This document shows, piece by piece, positions 8,589 to 16,835 of a stretch of DNA of 64,000 bases. The DNA lies in NCBI GenBank assembly GCA_004294225.1, contig REBA01000018.1, forward strand, positions 131,014-195,013, written 5' to 3'. Both the position numbers and the translations under genes were made by a program. Source of the stretch: Cytophagales bacterium. Lineage in GTDB: Bacteria; Bacteroidota; Bacteroidia; Cytophagales; Cytophagaceae. The notes under the pieces were generated by a model. That model saw only the letters and a list, made by a program, of their open reading frames with translations. It made no database searches and was not told the origin of the DNA. Every line of letters begins with the position of its first letter. Within the stretch, counting starts at the first letter, position 1.

Positions 8589-9413
8589 ATGGACGAATTA
8601 CAAATGTCTGACAACAAAAATGCTTCATTTGAAGACTTTAAAAACGAGAATGGCATTACATTTTGGTGGGCAACTGACTTAATGACAATGCTTGGATATA
8701 AGGATATGAAATCCTTCCAAAAGGTATTGGACAGAGCAACAAAGGCATTTGTTTCGTTAAATATTCCACATTATGAGAATATAATTGCAGAACATAGAGT
8801 TATTAAAAACGAACAAATACAAGATTTCAAATTATCTCGTTTTGCTTGCTATATAACTGTAATGAATGGTGACCCAAAAAAAATAGAGGTTGCAGAAGCG
8901 CAATCATACTTTGCACAACAAACTAGAAAATTTGAATTATTTTTAGAAGGACAGAATGAAATTGAAAGATTATTAATTAGGGAAGAACTTACAGAAGGGA
9001 ATAAATCACTTGCTTCTGTTGGACGACAAGCAGGAGGAGCAGGATTTGATTATGCAAAATTTCAAAATGCAGGATATTTAGGTATGTATAATATGCCTTC
9101 TTGGCAACTTGAAAAAAAACGAGGTGTAAAGAAAGGTAAGCTTATGGAATATATGGGCAGAACTGAACTTGCTGCAAATCTATTTAGAGTTACTCAAACA
9201 GAAGAAAGAATAAAAAATACAGGTATAACAGGACAAGCAAATCTAGAAAAAACACATTATCAAGTAGGCAGAGAAGTAAGAGAAATCGTTCAAAAAAACG
9301 TGGGGAAATCACCTGAAAATTTGATTCAAGAAAAGCAACTTTCTGACGTAAAAAAAGAAATAAAACAAGGACATAAGAAGATGCTTAACGAAGATAAGAA
9401 GAAAAGAAAATAA
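8589..9413 (+). CDS. dinD: DNA damage-inducible protein D (DinD)
   Basis: A 274-residue homologue of E. coli DinD. It shares the N-terminal BRO-like segment (WWATDLMTMLGYKDMKSFQKVL), the LSRFACYITVMNGDP core, QSYFAQQTRKFEL and the MGRTELAANLFRVTQTEE block in the same order. E. coli DinD is an SOS gene product reported to inhibit RecA-mediated strand exchange. The C-terminus is very lysine-rich. It is the only plus-strand gene among minus-strand neighbours and is followed by an attC-like element, which suggests it was acquired as a single cassette. A second possible ATG is at 8604. Confidence 0.9.
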   Translation: MDELQMSDNKNASFEDFKNENGITFWWATDLMTMLGYKDMKSFQKVLDRATKAFVSLNIPHYENIIAEHRVIKNEQIQDFKLSRFACYITVMNGDPKKIEVAEAQSYFAQQTRKFELFLEGQNEIERLLIREELTEGNKSLASVGRQAGGAGFDYAKFQNAGYLGMYNMPSWQLEKKRGVKKGKLMEYMGRTELAANLFRVTQTEERIKNTGITGQANLEKTHYQVGREVREIVQKNVGKSPENLIQEKQLSDVKKEIKQGHKKMLNEDKKKRK

Positions 9414-9500
9414 CGGCAGGTATTAGCAGTTTGACAAAATGGTGAGTTCAGTGCTAAATTTAAAGTAAATTTATATAAACCATCAACTTCGCCAAGCCCA
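9414..9500. repeat. attC-like element after dinD (degenerate)
   Basis: Starts with TAACGGCAGG right after the dinD stop. It carries AGTTCAGTGCT (9445-9455), an 11-mer also found in the element at 58302-58312. A weak nested palindrome pairs ATGGTGAGTT with AACTTCGCCA. It resembles the palindromes that separate genes at 56-63 kb but is more decayed, and I could not define its flanking core motifs. Confidence 0.4.
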
Positions 9501-9580
9501 AGATTTTTATAATACACAAATCTTTTTATCAAAATTTAACTATTAATTATGAAATAGAGATTATAAAAAAATAGGTTGGT

Positions 9581-10888
9581 TTAGACTATGCTTCCATACA
9601 AATCAAATTCTGTAGCATCTTCAATAAGTACTTGTGCAAAGTCGCCTAATCTTACAAATTGATTGGCGTTGATCAAGACTTCATTATCTACCTCTGGAGA
9701 GTCAAACTCTGTACGACCAATAAATTGATTAGATTCTTTTCTATCAAAAAGTACTTTATAAGTATTACCGATTTTCTTTTGGTTAAGCTCTAAGGAGATT
9801 TTCTCCTGAATTTCCATTAATACATCAGCTCTTCTTTGTTTTTCTTTAGAAGGAATATTGTCAAGCAGGGTATGAGCGTGTGTATTTTCTTCATGAGAGT
9901 ATTGGAATACACCAAGTCTTTCAAATCTTGTTTGCTCTACAAATTTGCACAAAGCATCAAAGTCATTGGGGGTTTCTCCTGGGTGACCTACTATCAATGT
10001 GGTTCGCAAGGCGATATTCGGCACCTTGTCTCTGATTTCATTAAGTAACTGCACTGTTCTTTCGCCCGATATGCCTCTTCTCATGGTTTTAAGCATAGAA
10101 GTGGTAGCATGTTGGAGTGGCATGTCAAGATATTTGCAAATATTGCTTCTCTGATTCATCACATCAAGAATATCCATCGGAAATTGTGAAGGGTAAGCGT
10201 ATTGTAGTCTTATCCATTCTATACCTTCTACATCTGAGAGACGGCTAAGTAAATCTGCAAGGTTTCTCTTTTGATATAAATCTTTACCATAGTCAGTAAG
10301 GTCTTGAGCGATAAGGATTAATTCTTTTGTTCCGTTTTTAGCGAGGTTTTTTGCTTGCAGTTCTATCTCTTCTATAGGCCTTGAAGCCAGTACACCCCTC
10401 ATCAAAGGTATAGCACAAAAAGAGCAGGGTCGATCGCAGCCTTCGCTAATTTTAAGATAAGCATAATGGGAAGGAGTAGTAATTAATCGTTCGCCGATTA
10501 ATTCATGTTTATAATCTGCTTTTAATGTTTTTAGAAGCCGAGGCAATTCATTGGTTCCAAAGAAAGCATCCACCAATGGAATTTCTTTTTCTAAATCATC
10601 TTTATATCTGTGAGAAAGGCATCCAGTAACATAGAGCTTATCAATTAGTCCTTCGTGTTTAGCATCGGCATAGCGAAGTATCGTGTCTATGGACTCTTGT
10701 TTGGCATTGTCAATAAACCCGCAGGTGTTAATGATTACGATACTAGAATCATCTGATGAGGATTCGTGTGTAGCCTCAATATTATTGCCTTTGAGCTGGG
10801 TAAGAATTTGCTCTGAATCAACCAAATTCTTAGAGCAACCAAGGGTGATAATATTGACTTTATTATTTTTTATGCCTTTAGTTTTCAT
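9581..10888 (-). CDS. rimO: Ribosomal protein S12 methylthiotransferase RimO
   Basis: About 435 residues: a radical-SAM methylthiotransferase that adds a methylthio group to Asp89 of ribosomal protein S12 (rpsL is at 4.5 kb here). The N-terminal UPF0004 domain has the three cluster cysteines (LGCSKN, INTCGF, VTGCLS). The radical-SAM motif is CDRPCSFC (about residue 150), and a C-terminal TRAM-like domain contains LINANQFVRLGDFAQVLI. An upstream in-frame ATG (10924) would add 12 hydrophobic residues; the ATG at 10888 gives the normal start MKTKGIKNNKVNIITLGC. Confidence 0.94.
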   Translation of the reverse strand: MKTKGIKNNKVNIITLGCSKNLVDSEQILTQLKGNNIEATHESSSDDSSIVIINTCGFIDNAKQESIDTILRYADAKHEGLIDKLYVTGCLSHRYKDDLEKEIPLVDAFFGTNELPRLLKTLKADYKHELIGERLITTPSHYAYLKISEGCDRPCSFCAIPLMRGVLASRPIEEIELQAKNLAKNGTKELILIAQDLTDYGKDLYQKRNLADLLSRLSDVEGIEWIRLQYAYPSQFPMDILDVMNQRSNICKYLDMPLQHATTSMLKTMRRGISGERTVQLLNEIRDKVPNIALRTTLIVGHPGETPNDFDALCKFVEQTRFERLGVFQYSHEENTHAHTLLDNIPSKEKQRRADVLMEIQEKISLELNQKKIGNTYKVLFDRKESNQFIGRTEFDSPEVDNEVLINANQFVRLGDFAQVLIEDATEFDLYGSIV

Positions 10889-11003
10889 GAATTGTAAAAT
10901 AAAATGCGGTACAACAAAAAACAAATATACTCAAATGCCTTATCGTTCGGAAAAGGTTTACAGATTTAAACCAAAGCTAGCGGTAATTTTGCTTAATTTT
11001 ATT

Positions 11004-11011
11004 TATCTTTG
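11004..11011 (+). promoter_or_regulatory. Candidate -7 box for the 11-13.5 kb secreted pair
   Basis: TATCTTTG, a perfect TAnnTTTG box, 32 bases before the start codon at 11044. A TTTG lies only 12 bases upstream, so the -33 part is not convincing. Confidence 0.4.
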
Positions 11012-11043
11012 CTTTAACAAGCAGCTTAATCTAATATTTTTAT

Positions 11044-12537
11044 ATGTTTAGACTTTTTTACTCTGTTGTTTTAATACTTTTTTTTAATCCTATTTTCGTG
11101 AGTTTCTCAATGACCTTCCCACTAGATAGCTTAATAAAAAAGAAAAAATTGGATAAAGTGGTTAATATTAGATTTGATTTTAGCAATATAGAGTATACCA
11201 TAGGATCATTTAATGGGAATAGAAACGAAACAGATGAGATTCCACTTGTGCTGTTGAACGATATAGTTATTCTATCAAAAGGAAAAAGAAATCAAGAGGG
11301 CTTCAAAACTTTAAGTTATAAAATTGGATTAGATAGTAAGCAAAATATTGGTGCTGGAATTGCAATGAACACTAATTTCGAACAATCTCTCTCTAAAAAT
11401 ATTTCAGAGTTTCACCTTACCGTAAATGACAGTAATTTATTTGTGCCTATTGGAAATTGCTTATATACTCAGCATTTAAGAACTATATCTACTTTAAAAT
11501 CGAATTTCTTAAGCCAAAAAAATTTAGAAAAAAAGGAATTTGAATTCAATTCTGAATTCTATAACGTTATTCATTTAGCCGAAAATCCTGCAAAAGACAA
11601 ATTCATCTTCTCAAGCAATATGCCCAATAGTTTCGGTGGCTATGACCTATATTTTGTAGAAAAAAAGGAGGGAATATTTTCAAAGCCAATTCATCTTGGA
11701 CCTCACATAAATTCTGAAAAAGATGAGTTATTTCCCAGCTTTATAAACAACACTCGCATTGTATTTTCTAGCAATGGCAGAAACAATAAATCAGATTTTG
11801 ATTTCTACACCTACTCCTTACTCGAAAAAACAAATGAAGCCGAACCTATCCATGCAATAAATACCACCTACAATGAGATTGCTTTAGTTGCAGACCCAAG
11901 TTTTAGTTTTGGGGCATTTGCATCAGACAAGCCATTGAATGACCCATCATATCGAGATTATAACATTTTTAATTTCAGAAAGGAGATAATTGATGCTAAA
12001 TCTAAATATGAATACTTCAAAGACAGTGTGGATATGACACTAGAAAAAACGAATTCTTGCGTTCAATTAGATTTGTCAAATAGTATTGATAAAAATGGCT
12101 TAAGCTACGAATATCTATGGGAAATGGGGGATGGAGGCACTGCTCAAGGAGAAAAAATTGAATACTGTTATACACAACCTGGAAAATATATAGTTAAACT
12201 AATTTGTATTGCCCAATCCCCAGTAAAAATTAAAGAGGAATGCAATTCGGTTCAGATCGATATCCTTCCTTCCCTGATGCTGGAGATAAATAGCAAAGAC
12301 ACACTAACTGTAGATGAAATCTTTGAAGGAATAATAAAGCACAATTGGCATGAAAAAGATTTTGTCATAAAAAATATTTTTTGGAAAACTGATGAATCGC
12401 AATTTTATTCTGGAAACATCCTTTTTGGTAAGTTTAATTCATCGGGTTGGCATAAATTAGAAGCTATCTTAGAAACAGAAATCAAAGGAAAGCGAAAAAT
12501 AAAGTACCTATCTAAAAAAATATTTATTAGAAAATAA
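11044..12537 (+). CDS. Secreted PKD-domain protein with PD40-like region
   Basis: A 497-residue exported protein; the first 25 or so residues form a signal peptide (FYSVVLILFFNPIFVSFS). Residues about 175-290 look like WD40-like PD40 beta-propeller blades (KFIFSSNMPNSFGGYDLYFV, then RIVFSSNGRNNKSDFDFYTY). Residues about 340-400 form a PKD domain (YEYLWEMGDGGTAQGE, then YTQPGKYIVKL). No OmpA-like peptidoglycan-binding domain or T9SS tail is visible. The next gene starts 2 bases after the stop, so the two are cotranscribed. Probably a surface or periplasmic binding protein; function unknown. Confidence 0.7.
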   Translation: MFRLFYSVVLILFFNPIFVSFSMTFPLDSLIKKKKLDKVVNIRFDFSNIEYTIGSFNGNRNETDEIPLVLLNDIVILSKGKRNQEGFKTLSYKIGLDSKQNIGAGIAMNTNFEQSLSKNISEFHLTVNDSNLFVPIGNCLYTQHLRTISTLKSNFLSQKNLEKKEFEFNSEFYNVIHLAENPAKDKFIFSSNMPNSFGGYDLYFVEKKEGIFSKPIHLGPHINSEKDELFPSFINNTRIVFSSNGRNNKSDFDFYTYSLLEKTNEAEPIHAINTTYNEIALVADPSFSFGAFASDKPLNDPSYRDYNIFNFRKEIIDAKSKYEYFKDSVDMTLEKTNSCVQLDLSNSIDKNGLSYEYLWEMGDGGTAQGEKIEYCYTQPGKYIVKLICIAQSPVKIKEECNSVQIDILPSLMLEINSKDTLTVDEIFEGIIKHNWHEKDFVIKNIFWKTDESQFYSGNILFGKFNSSGWHKLEAILETEIKGKRKIKYLSKKIFIRK

Positions 12538-12539
12538 TA

Positions 12540-13505
12540 ATGCAATTAACACCGTATCTTTTAATTCTTACCATATTTCTTCAGAGCCTAACTAGAGTTC
12601 TAAGTCAGGCATTGCCGAATGAATCTGAGAATATAGATTTTATAAGTACATTCTCCAATCAGGCTGATCATAGCTTCGGAGATGAAGACTATCATCAAAA
12701 CTTTTTTATTGTAATTCCCAAAAATCAAAATAAACCCTTTTTTATAAGAATATTCGACCCTGACACAGGTGGAAATCACGACGAAGTCAAAGACAATTAT
12801 TCTAAAACAAGATTTTCTATTTATGGAGGTAAGGGCTGTTTTTCAGCACCAGAAGCTAAGGAAGTGTATTCAAAAATGAATATCAATACTGGGCAAATGA
12901 TTACCTCGAAAACTTTTGACCATTCCAACAAATACGATAATCAATGGTTTGTATTTGGCCCATTCAACCCCAAAGAAGGTGAATTAATAGAGGAGATGGA
13001 AGGATATATATTTCGAATAACTATTGAAGGTTTAGAAGGAAGAAACGGCAATAGATATCGTCTTTTTATAAGCGAAAACCATAATAATAATTTGGCTATT
13101 GAAGGATTGAACACATTTACTTATAAATACACCTTCAAACTAATTTCCAAAGAGCAGTCTGTGGCTATGCTTTATCCATTTGTAAATAAAGATGTGGTTT
13201 CTATTAAGGTACACACGTTTGATTTTGATAATGATGGAACCATTTTACTTTATTCATTAAAAAAGAATCGCCATAAAGTAAAACACTCTAAGAATAATGA
13301 ATGGGTAGAAAGCACTCACCTCATTGAAGAAGAAGAAAAAAATACTACCCTGAATATTCAGATTATTAAAAAAGATAATAAAGATAACGACATGGCAATC
13401 TACATCACCAATCAATTCAATAAACCTGTTCCTTTTTATGCAATCCCTATAGGGGGTTCTACTAAATTCAGATATAAAATTAATATCAACTATTTTTCTA
13501 AATAA
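12540..13505 (+). CDS. Secreted protein of unknown function
   Basis: 321 residues with an N-terminal signal peptide (LLILTIFLQSLTRVLSQA). I do not recognise a family. The mature part is predicted beta-rich and has one notable patch, FFIRIFDPDTGGNHDE, that resembles an acidic calcium-binding type loop, and a strongly acidic/basic segment near residues 255-290. It sits 2 bases downstream of the PKD/PD40 gene, so a shared role at the cell surface is the best guess. Confidence 0.6.
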   Translation: MQLTPYLLILTIFLQSLTRVLSQALPNESENIDFISTFSNQADHSFGDEDYHQNFFIVIPKNQNKPFFIRIFDPDTGGNHDEVKDNYSKTRFSIYGGKGCFSAPEAKEVYSKMNINTGQMITSKTFDHSNKYDNQWFVFGPFNPKEGELIEEMEGYIFRITIEGLEGRNGNRYRLFISENHNNNLAIEGLNTFTYKYTFKLISKEQSVAMLYPFVNKDVVSIKVHTFDFDNDGTILLYSLKKNRHKVKHSKNNEWVESTHLIEEEEKNTTLNIQIIKKDNKDNDMAIYITNQFNKPVPFYAIPIGGSTKFRYKININYFSK

Positions 13506-13524
13506 TCAGGATTATATAGGTTTG
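13494..13524 (+). promoter_or_regulatory. Candidate rpe promoter
   Basis: TTTT, 19 bases, then TAGGTTTG (13517-13524), a perfect -7 box with a weak -33 element. It overlaps the end of the preceding gene, and transcription would begin about 50 bases before the rpe start codon. Confidence 0.45.
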
Positions 13525-13532
13525 CAACAATC

Positions 13533-13562
13533 AATTTCAAAAAAATACTTATTTTTGAAATT
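13533..13562. other. Perfect 11-bp hairpin in the rpe leader
   Basis: AATTTCAAAAA (13533-13543) and TTTTTGAAATT (13552-13562) form a perfect inverted repeat with an 8-base loop, 18 bases before the rpe start. It is AT-rich and followed by A, not T, on the plus strand, so a normal terminator is unlikely there. Read on the minus strand it is followed, after bases 13532-13526, by the mixed sequence GATTGTTGC, so it is not a clear terminator in that direction either. It may be a leader structure. Confidence 0.35.
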
Positions 13563-13580
13563 CAAAAAAAATAAAAATAT

Positions 13581-14240
13581 ATGACATCTATCATCGCTCC
13601 TTCTTTGTTGGCATCTGATTTTGGGAATCTTCAGCGAGACATAGAAATGGTCAATCAAAGTGAAGCCGATTGGTTTCATGTAGATATTATGGATGGCTTA
13701 TTCGTTCCAAATATCTCTTTCGGAATGCCTGTGGTAGAAGCAATCAACAAGTATGCAAAAAAACCTTTAGACGTGCACCTAATGATTGTTCAACCAGAGC
13801 GGTATATAGATACTTTTCATCAATTAGGAGCTTCCTCGATTTCGGTGCATATAGAAGCCTGTCCGCATTTGCACAGAATAATTCATCATATAAAATCATT
13901 GGGAATAAAGGCAGGTGTGGCATTAAATCCTCACACCAGTATTGACACGCTAGTAGATATCATAGATGATGTAGATATTGTAAATCTGATGTCGGTAAAC
14001 CCTGGATTTGGAGGTCAAAAATTTATCCCTCGGACTTTAGATAAAATAAGACACCTAAGAGCAATCATTGATTCAAAAAATCTGAATTGCCTTATTGAAA
14101 TAGATGGTGGTGTGGCACTAAATAACTATGAAGAAATATTACACGCTGGGGCCAACGTGTTGGTTGCTGGAAATTGTGTATTTGGTGCAAAAAACCCTCA
14201 TGAAGTAATCGCAACTATGAAGGCATTTAATAGGAAATAG
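13581..14240 (+). CDS. rpe: Ribulose-phosphate 3-epimerase
   Basis: A 219-residue TIM-barrel enzyme of the pentose phosphate pathway that interconverts ribulose-5-P and xylulose-5-P. Signature segments are present in order: IIAPSLLASDFGNL, VDIMDGLFVPNISFG, DVHLMIVQPERYI, NLMSVNPGFGGQKFIP and IEIDGGV. The metal and catalytic residues of the family (His and Asp in the HVDIMDG and HLMI motifs, Asp in EIDGGV) are intact. Full length. Confidence 0.95.
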   Translation: MTSIIAPSLLASDFGNLQRDIEMVNQSEADWFHVDIMDGLFVPNISFGMPVVEAINKYAKKPLDVHLMIVQPERYIDTFHQLGASSISVHIEACPHLHRIIHHIKSLGIKAGVALNPHTSIDTLVDIIDDVDIVNLMSVNPGFGGQKFIPRTLDKIRHLRAIIDSKNLNCLIEIDGGVALNNYEEILHAGANVLVAGNCVFGAKNPHEVIATMKAFNRK

Positions 14241-14282
14241 CATAATAATTATCAAAAGAACATTTAAATGCATAAAACTAAT

Positions 14283-16733
14283 TTACAATCCTGCTTTTGA
14301 TAATATTGTCTTTTGCCAAGGTTGCCAAGTTTTAGATTGATAATAACTATCTATCATTTTTTTCAATACCAATTGACCAGAAAAGTGTTTGATGAGTGCA
14401 ACACCATCGCTGCTTAATTTATTGTTGGCATTAAGTGCACAATCAAAAATATTCTTTACACCTGTTTCATCTAAATAGTTTAACTTTTTCATAAGATTCA
14501 TGGCTCCTACTCTAGTTATGAATTCGTAAGAACGTCCAGCATAAACCGAAACCTGTTTGCCATAGGTATTGATATCTTTTTGTACTTTTATCTCCAACCA
14601 TTTAAGCCTTATATTATTCCCTCTTGTTCCAGTAATATTATAAGTAGCTCTTAAATAATCTTCTGATTTCTCAGGGAAATAGCTACATAGTTTGTCTAAA
14701 GTGATTTCAATAACTCCATAGGATTTGTCAGCTAGCAATCGCTCATATTCAAAAAGAAGACTTTGATTGACCTTCTTGGTATTAACAACAACAGCTCTTC
14801 TTACATCTGCATCAGCATCTGACAATGCTTTTCTGATTAACGCTATAGCATCTGAATTATCTGAGTCTATCAATTGACTGATAATTTCTGCTTTAGTGGC
14901 ATGGAACGTTTCTTTATTGAATGTTGCCAAGAGCACATCTAGTTTTTCGTTTACAGAATAAGCTCGAAGTGCAACTAATGCTTCGTATCTATCCAACATA
15001 TTTGGTGCTCGTTGAGCTTGAGCGGCAAGTATTTCGAATGTCTTTTCAAACTTAACACTCTTAATTATTTTCATATTAGGGTCAAACAATACAAAGTCAA
15101 TATCTTGATTGCTTGGGTTAGGAATGCTAATGATTTGCCTATATTCAGAAATTGTTACCCTTTGAGATGCTTTTGTTCCATTTTTATAATGTACCTCAAC
15201 AACAATTGGCATTGTAAATAATTTTACCAATTCATTCGTTTCATGAGTTTGAGTAATGGTAAATTCTGATATCCTCTTCCCTTTATTGTCATTTAATTCT
15301 TTGAAAGAAACATCATATCTAGGTTCTCCACCTCTATAAATCCATTGTTCCCAGAACCAATCTAATGATAAGCCTGTTTTTTCGTGAAATGCTATTAATA
15401 AATCTTCAGAATCTACATTCTGATAAGCATGTTTTTCTAGAAAGTATTTCATAGTTCTTCTAAAAGACTCGTCACCTGCTACGTACCTAAGCATATCAAG
15501 AACCACAGCTCCTTTGGGATAGTGCCTTACTGTTCCTGCCTTACTATGGGCGATAGGTAATAAATCTTTCTTTGAAGCTTCCAGAGATTGATCTATGGCT
15601 GTTTTTCTAGACCAATCATAATAATCCATGCCTTTTACAGAACCAGTAAATAGGTTTCCATAGTAAGTAGCGAAATTCTCGTGTAGCCAATGATGGGTTT
15701 CTGTGCGTTCAGTAACTAAATCTCCAAACCATTGATGAGTGAGCTCATGAGCGTTCACATATAAATATGGGCGATCTAAATAAGAGCGTTCATCCACTAA
15801 ATAAAAATCCCCAAATAGAGTGGCTGATGTATTTTCCATAGCACCAAAGGTATAGTCCTGAACAGGAATTTGAGCATATCTTCCCCAAGGGTATTTGACC
15901 ATTAATTCTTTTTCAAACCAATCCATCATCTCTGCACTGTATATATAGGTGGGGGATACTCTTTCTGGGTATTCGGGATAGTACCATAGATCTATCGGAA
16001 CACCACCTTTTGATTTCAAACTTTTGATTTCATATTTTCCAATACCCAACATGATTAGGTAGGGAGAATGTGGTTTGGATAATTTATAATGCCAAGTTTT
16101 TGTTCCGTCTTTATTGTCTTTCTCTAATAATTTCTCCCCATTAGAAAGCACTTTATACTGAGCATCAAATCTAACTTTTACCTCAGTGGTGGCTTTGTCG
16201 TTTTGCTTATCAAATAATGGAACCCAATAACGGTTGTCATAAGCTTGACCTTGAGTCCAGATTTGCTTTCTACTTTGATTTAAAGAATCGTTCCAACCAA
16301 TAAAATATAAGCCTAGTCTAGGTGTTGCTTCATATTCAAATTTTAAAAGATAAGATTGATCAATTGTGAAACTAACTGAAGGATGAATGCTTACGCCTGT
16401 TACAGATTGTTTGAACTTAATAGGACTTCCATTGATATTAGCAGATTTTATGATAATAGAAGGTGCATCAAAGAAAACAGAATCTACATTAGGCTGGATA
16501 GGTATAAAAGTGTGGCTCACCGAACCCTTTACCATTCCCTGTAGTGGCTCAAAACTAACATCTATAAAAATATTAGTAATATCTATATTGTGCGTTCTCG
16601 GTACAGACTCGTGTTCGTCATACAAAAAGGTTTTTGTGGTATTTTGTGAATACAACAAATCAGTTGGAAGTAAGATTAGAATAGAAAAATAAAATAAAAT
16701 TAACATCAAATACTTTGCTATTGATATTCTCAT
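14283..16733 (-). CDS. Secreted M1-family metallo-aminopeptidase
   Basis: An 816-residue protein with an N-terminal signal peptide. The M1 peptidase core has the substrate-binding GAMEN motif (FGAMENTS) and the zinc motif HELTHQWFGD followed exactly 18 residues later by Glu (HENFA), which is HExxH-x18-E. The upstream beta-sandwich domain spans about residues 45-240. The C-terminal roughly 230 residues look like HEAT-type helical repeats, as is common in Bacteroidota M1 enzymes. Probably a periplasmic or surface peptide scavenger. Neighbouring genes on the same strand are separated by about 100 bases. Confidence 0.9.
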   Translation of the reverse strand: MRISIAKYLMLILFYFSILILLPTDLLYSQNTTKTFLYDEHESVPRTHNIDITNIFIDVSFEPLQGMVKGSVSHTFIPIQPNVDSVFFDAPSIIIKSANINGSPIKFKQSVTGVSIHPSVSFTIDQSYLLKFEYEATPRLGLYFIGWNDSLNQSRKQIWTQGQAYDNRYWVPLFDKQNDKATTEVKVRFDAQYKVLSNGEKLLEKDNKDGTKTWHYKLSKPHSPYLIMLGIGKYEIKSLKSKGGVPIDLWYYPEYPERVSPTYIYSAEMMDWFEKELMVKYPWGRYAQIPVQDYTFGAMENTSATLFGDFYLVDERSYLDRPYLYVNAHELTHQWFGDLVTERTETHHWLHENFATYYGNLFTGSVKGMDYYDWSRKTAIDQSLEASKKDLLPIAHSKAGTVRHYPKGAVVLDMLRYVAGDESFRRTMKYFLEKHAYQNVDSEDLLIAFHEKTGLSLDWFWEQWIYRGGEPRYDVSFKELNDNKGKRISEFTITQTHETNELVKLFTMPIVVEVHYKNGTKASQRVTISEYRQIISIPNPSNQDIDFVLFDPNMKIIKSVKFEKTFEILAAQAQRAPNMLDRYEALVALRAYSVNEKLDVLLATFNKETFHATKAEIISQLIDSDNSDAIALIRKALSDADADVRRAVVVNTKKVNQSLLFEYERLLADKSYGVIEITLDKLCSYFPEKSEDYLRATYNITGTRGNNIRLKWLEIKVQKDINTYGKQVSVYAGRSYEFITRVGAMNLMKKLNYLDETGVKNIFDCALNANNKLSSDGVALIKHFSGQLVLKKMIDSYYQSKTWQPWQKTILSKAGL

Positions 16734-16835
16734 ACATTTATACGTTTTTATAAATAATTCAATTTCTTTATTTAGCCCAATTTAAAATGAATTTCCTAAA
16801 TAACACCTTCAAATAGTTGACTTCGTATTATTGCG

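Noticed and set aside
8589..9413. Phage BRO/KilA-N antirepressor
   Set aside because: The N-terminal domain is BRO-like, but the whole protein is collinear with DinD including the ELAANLFRVTQTEE block.
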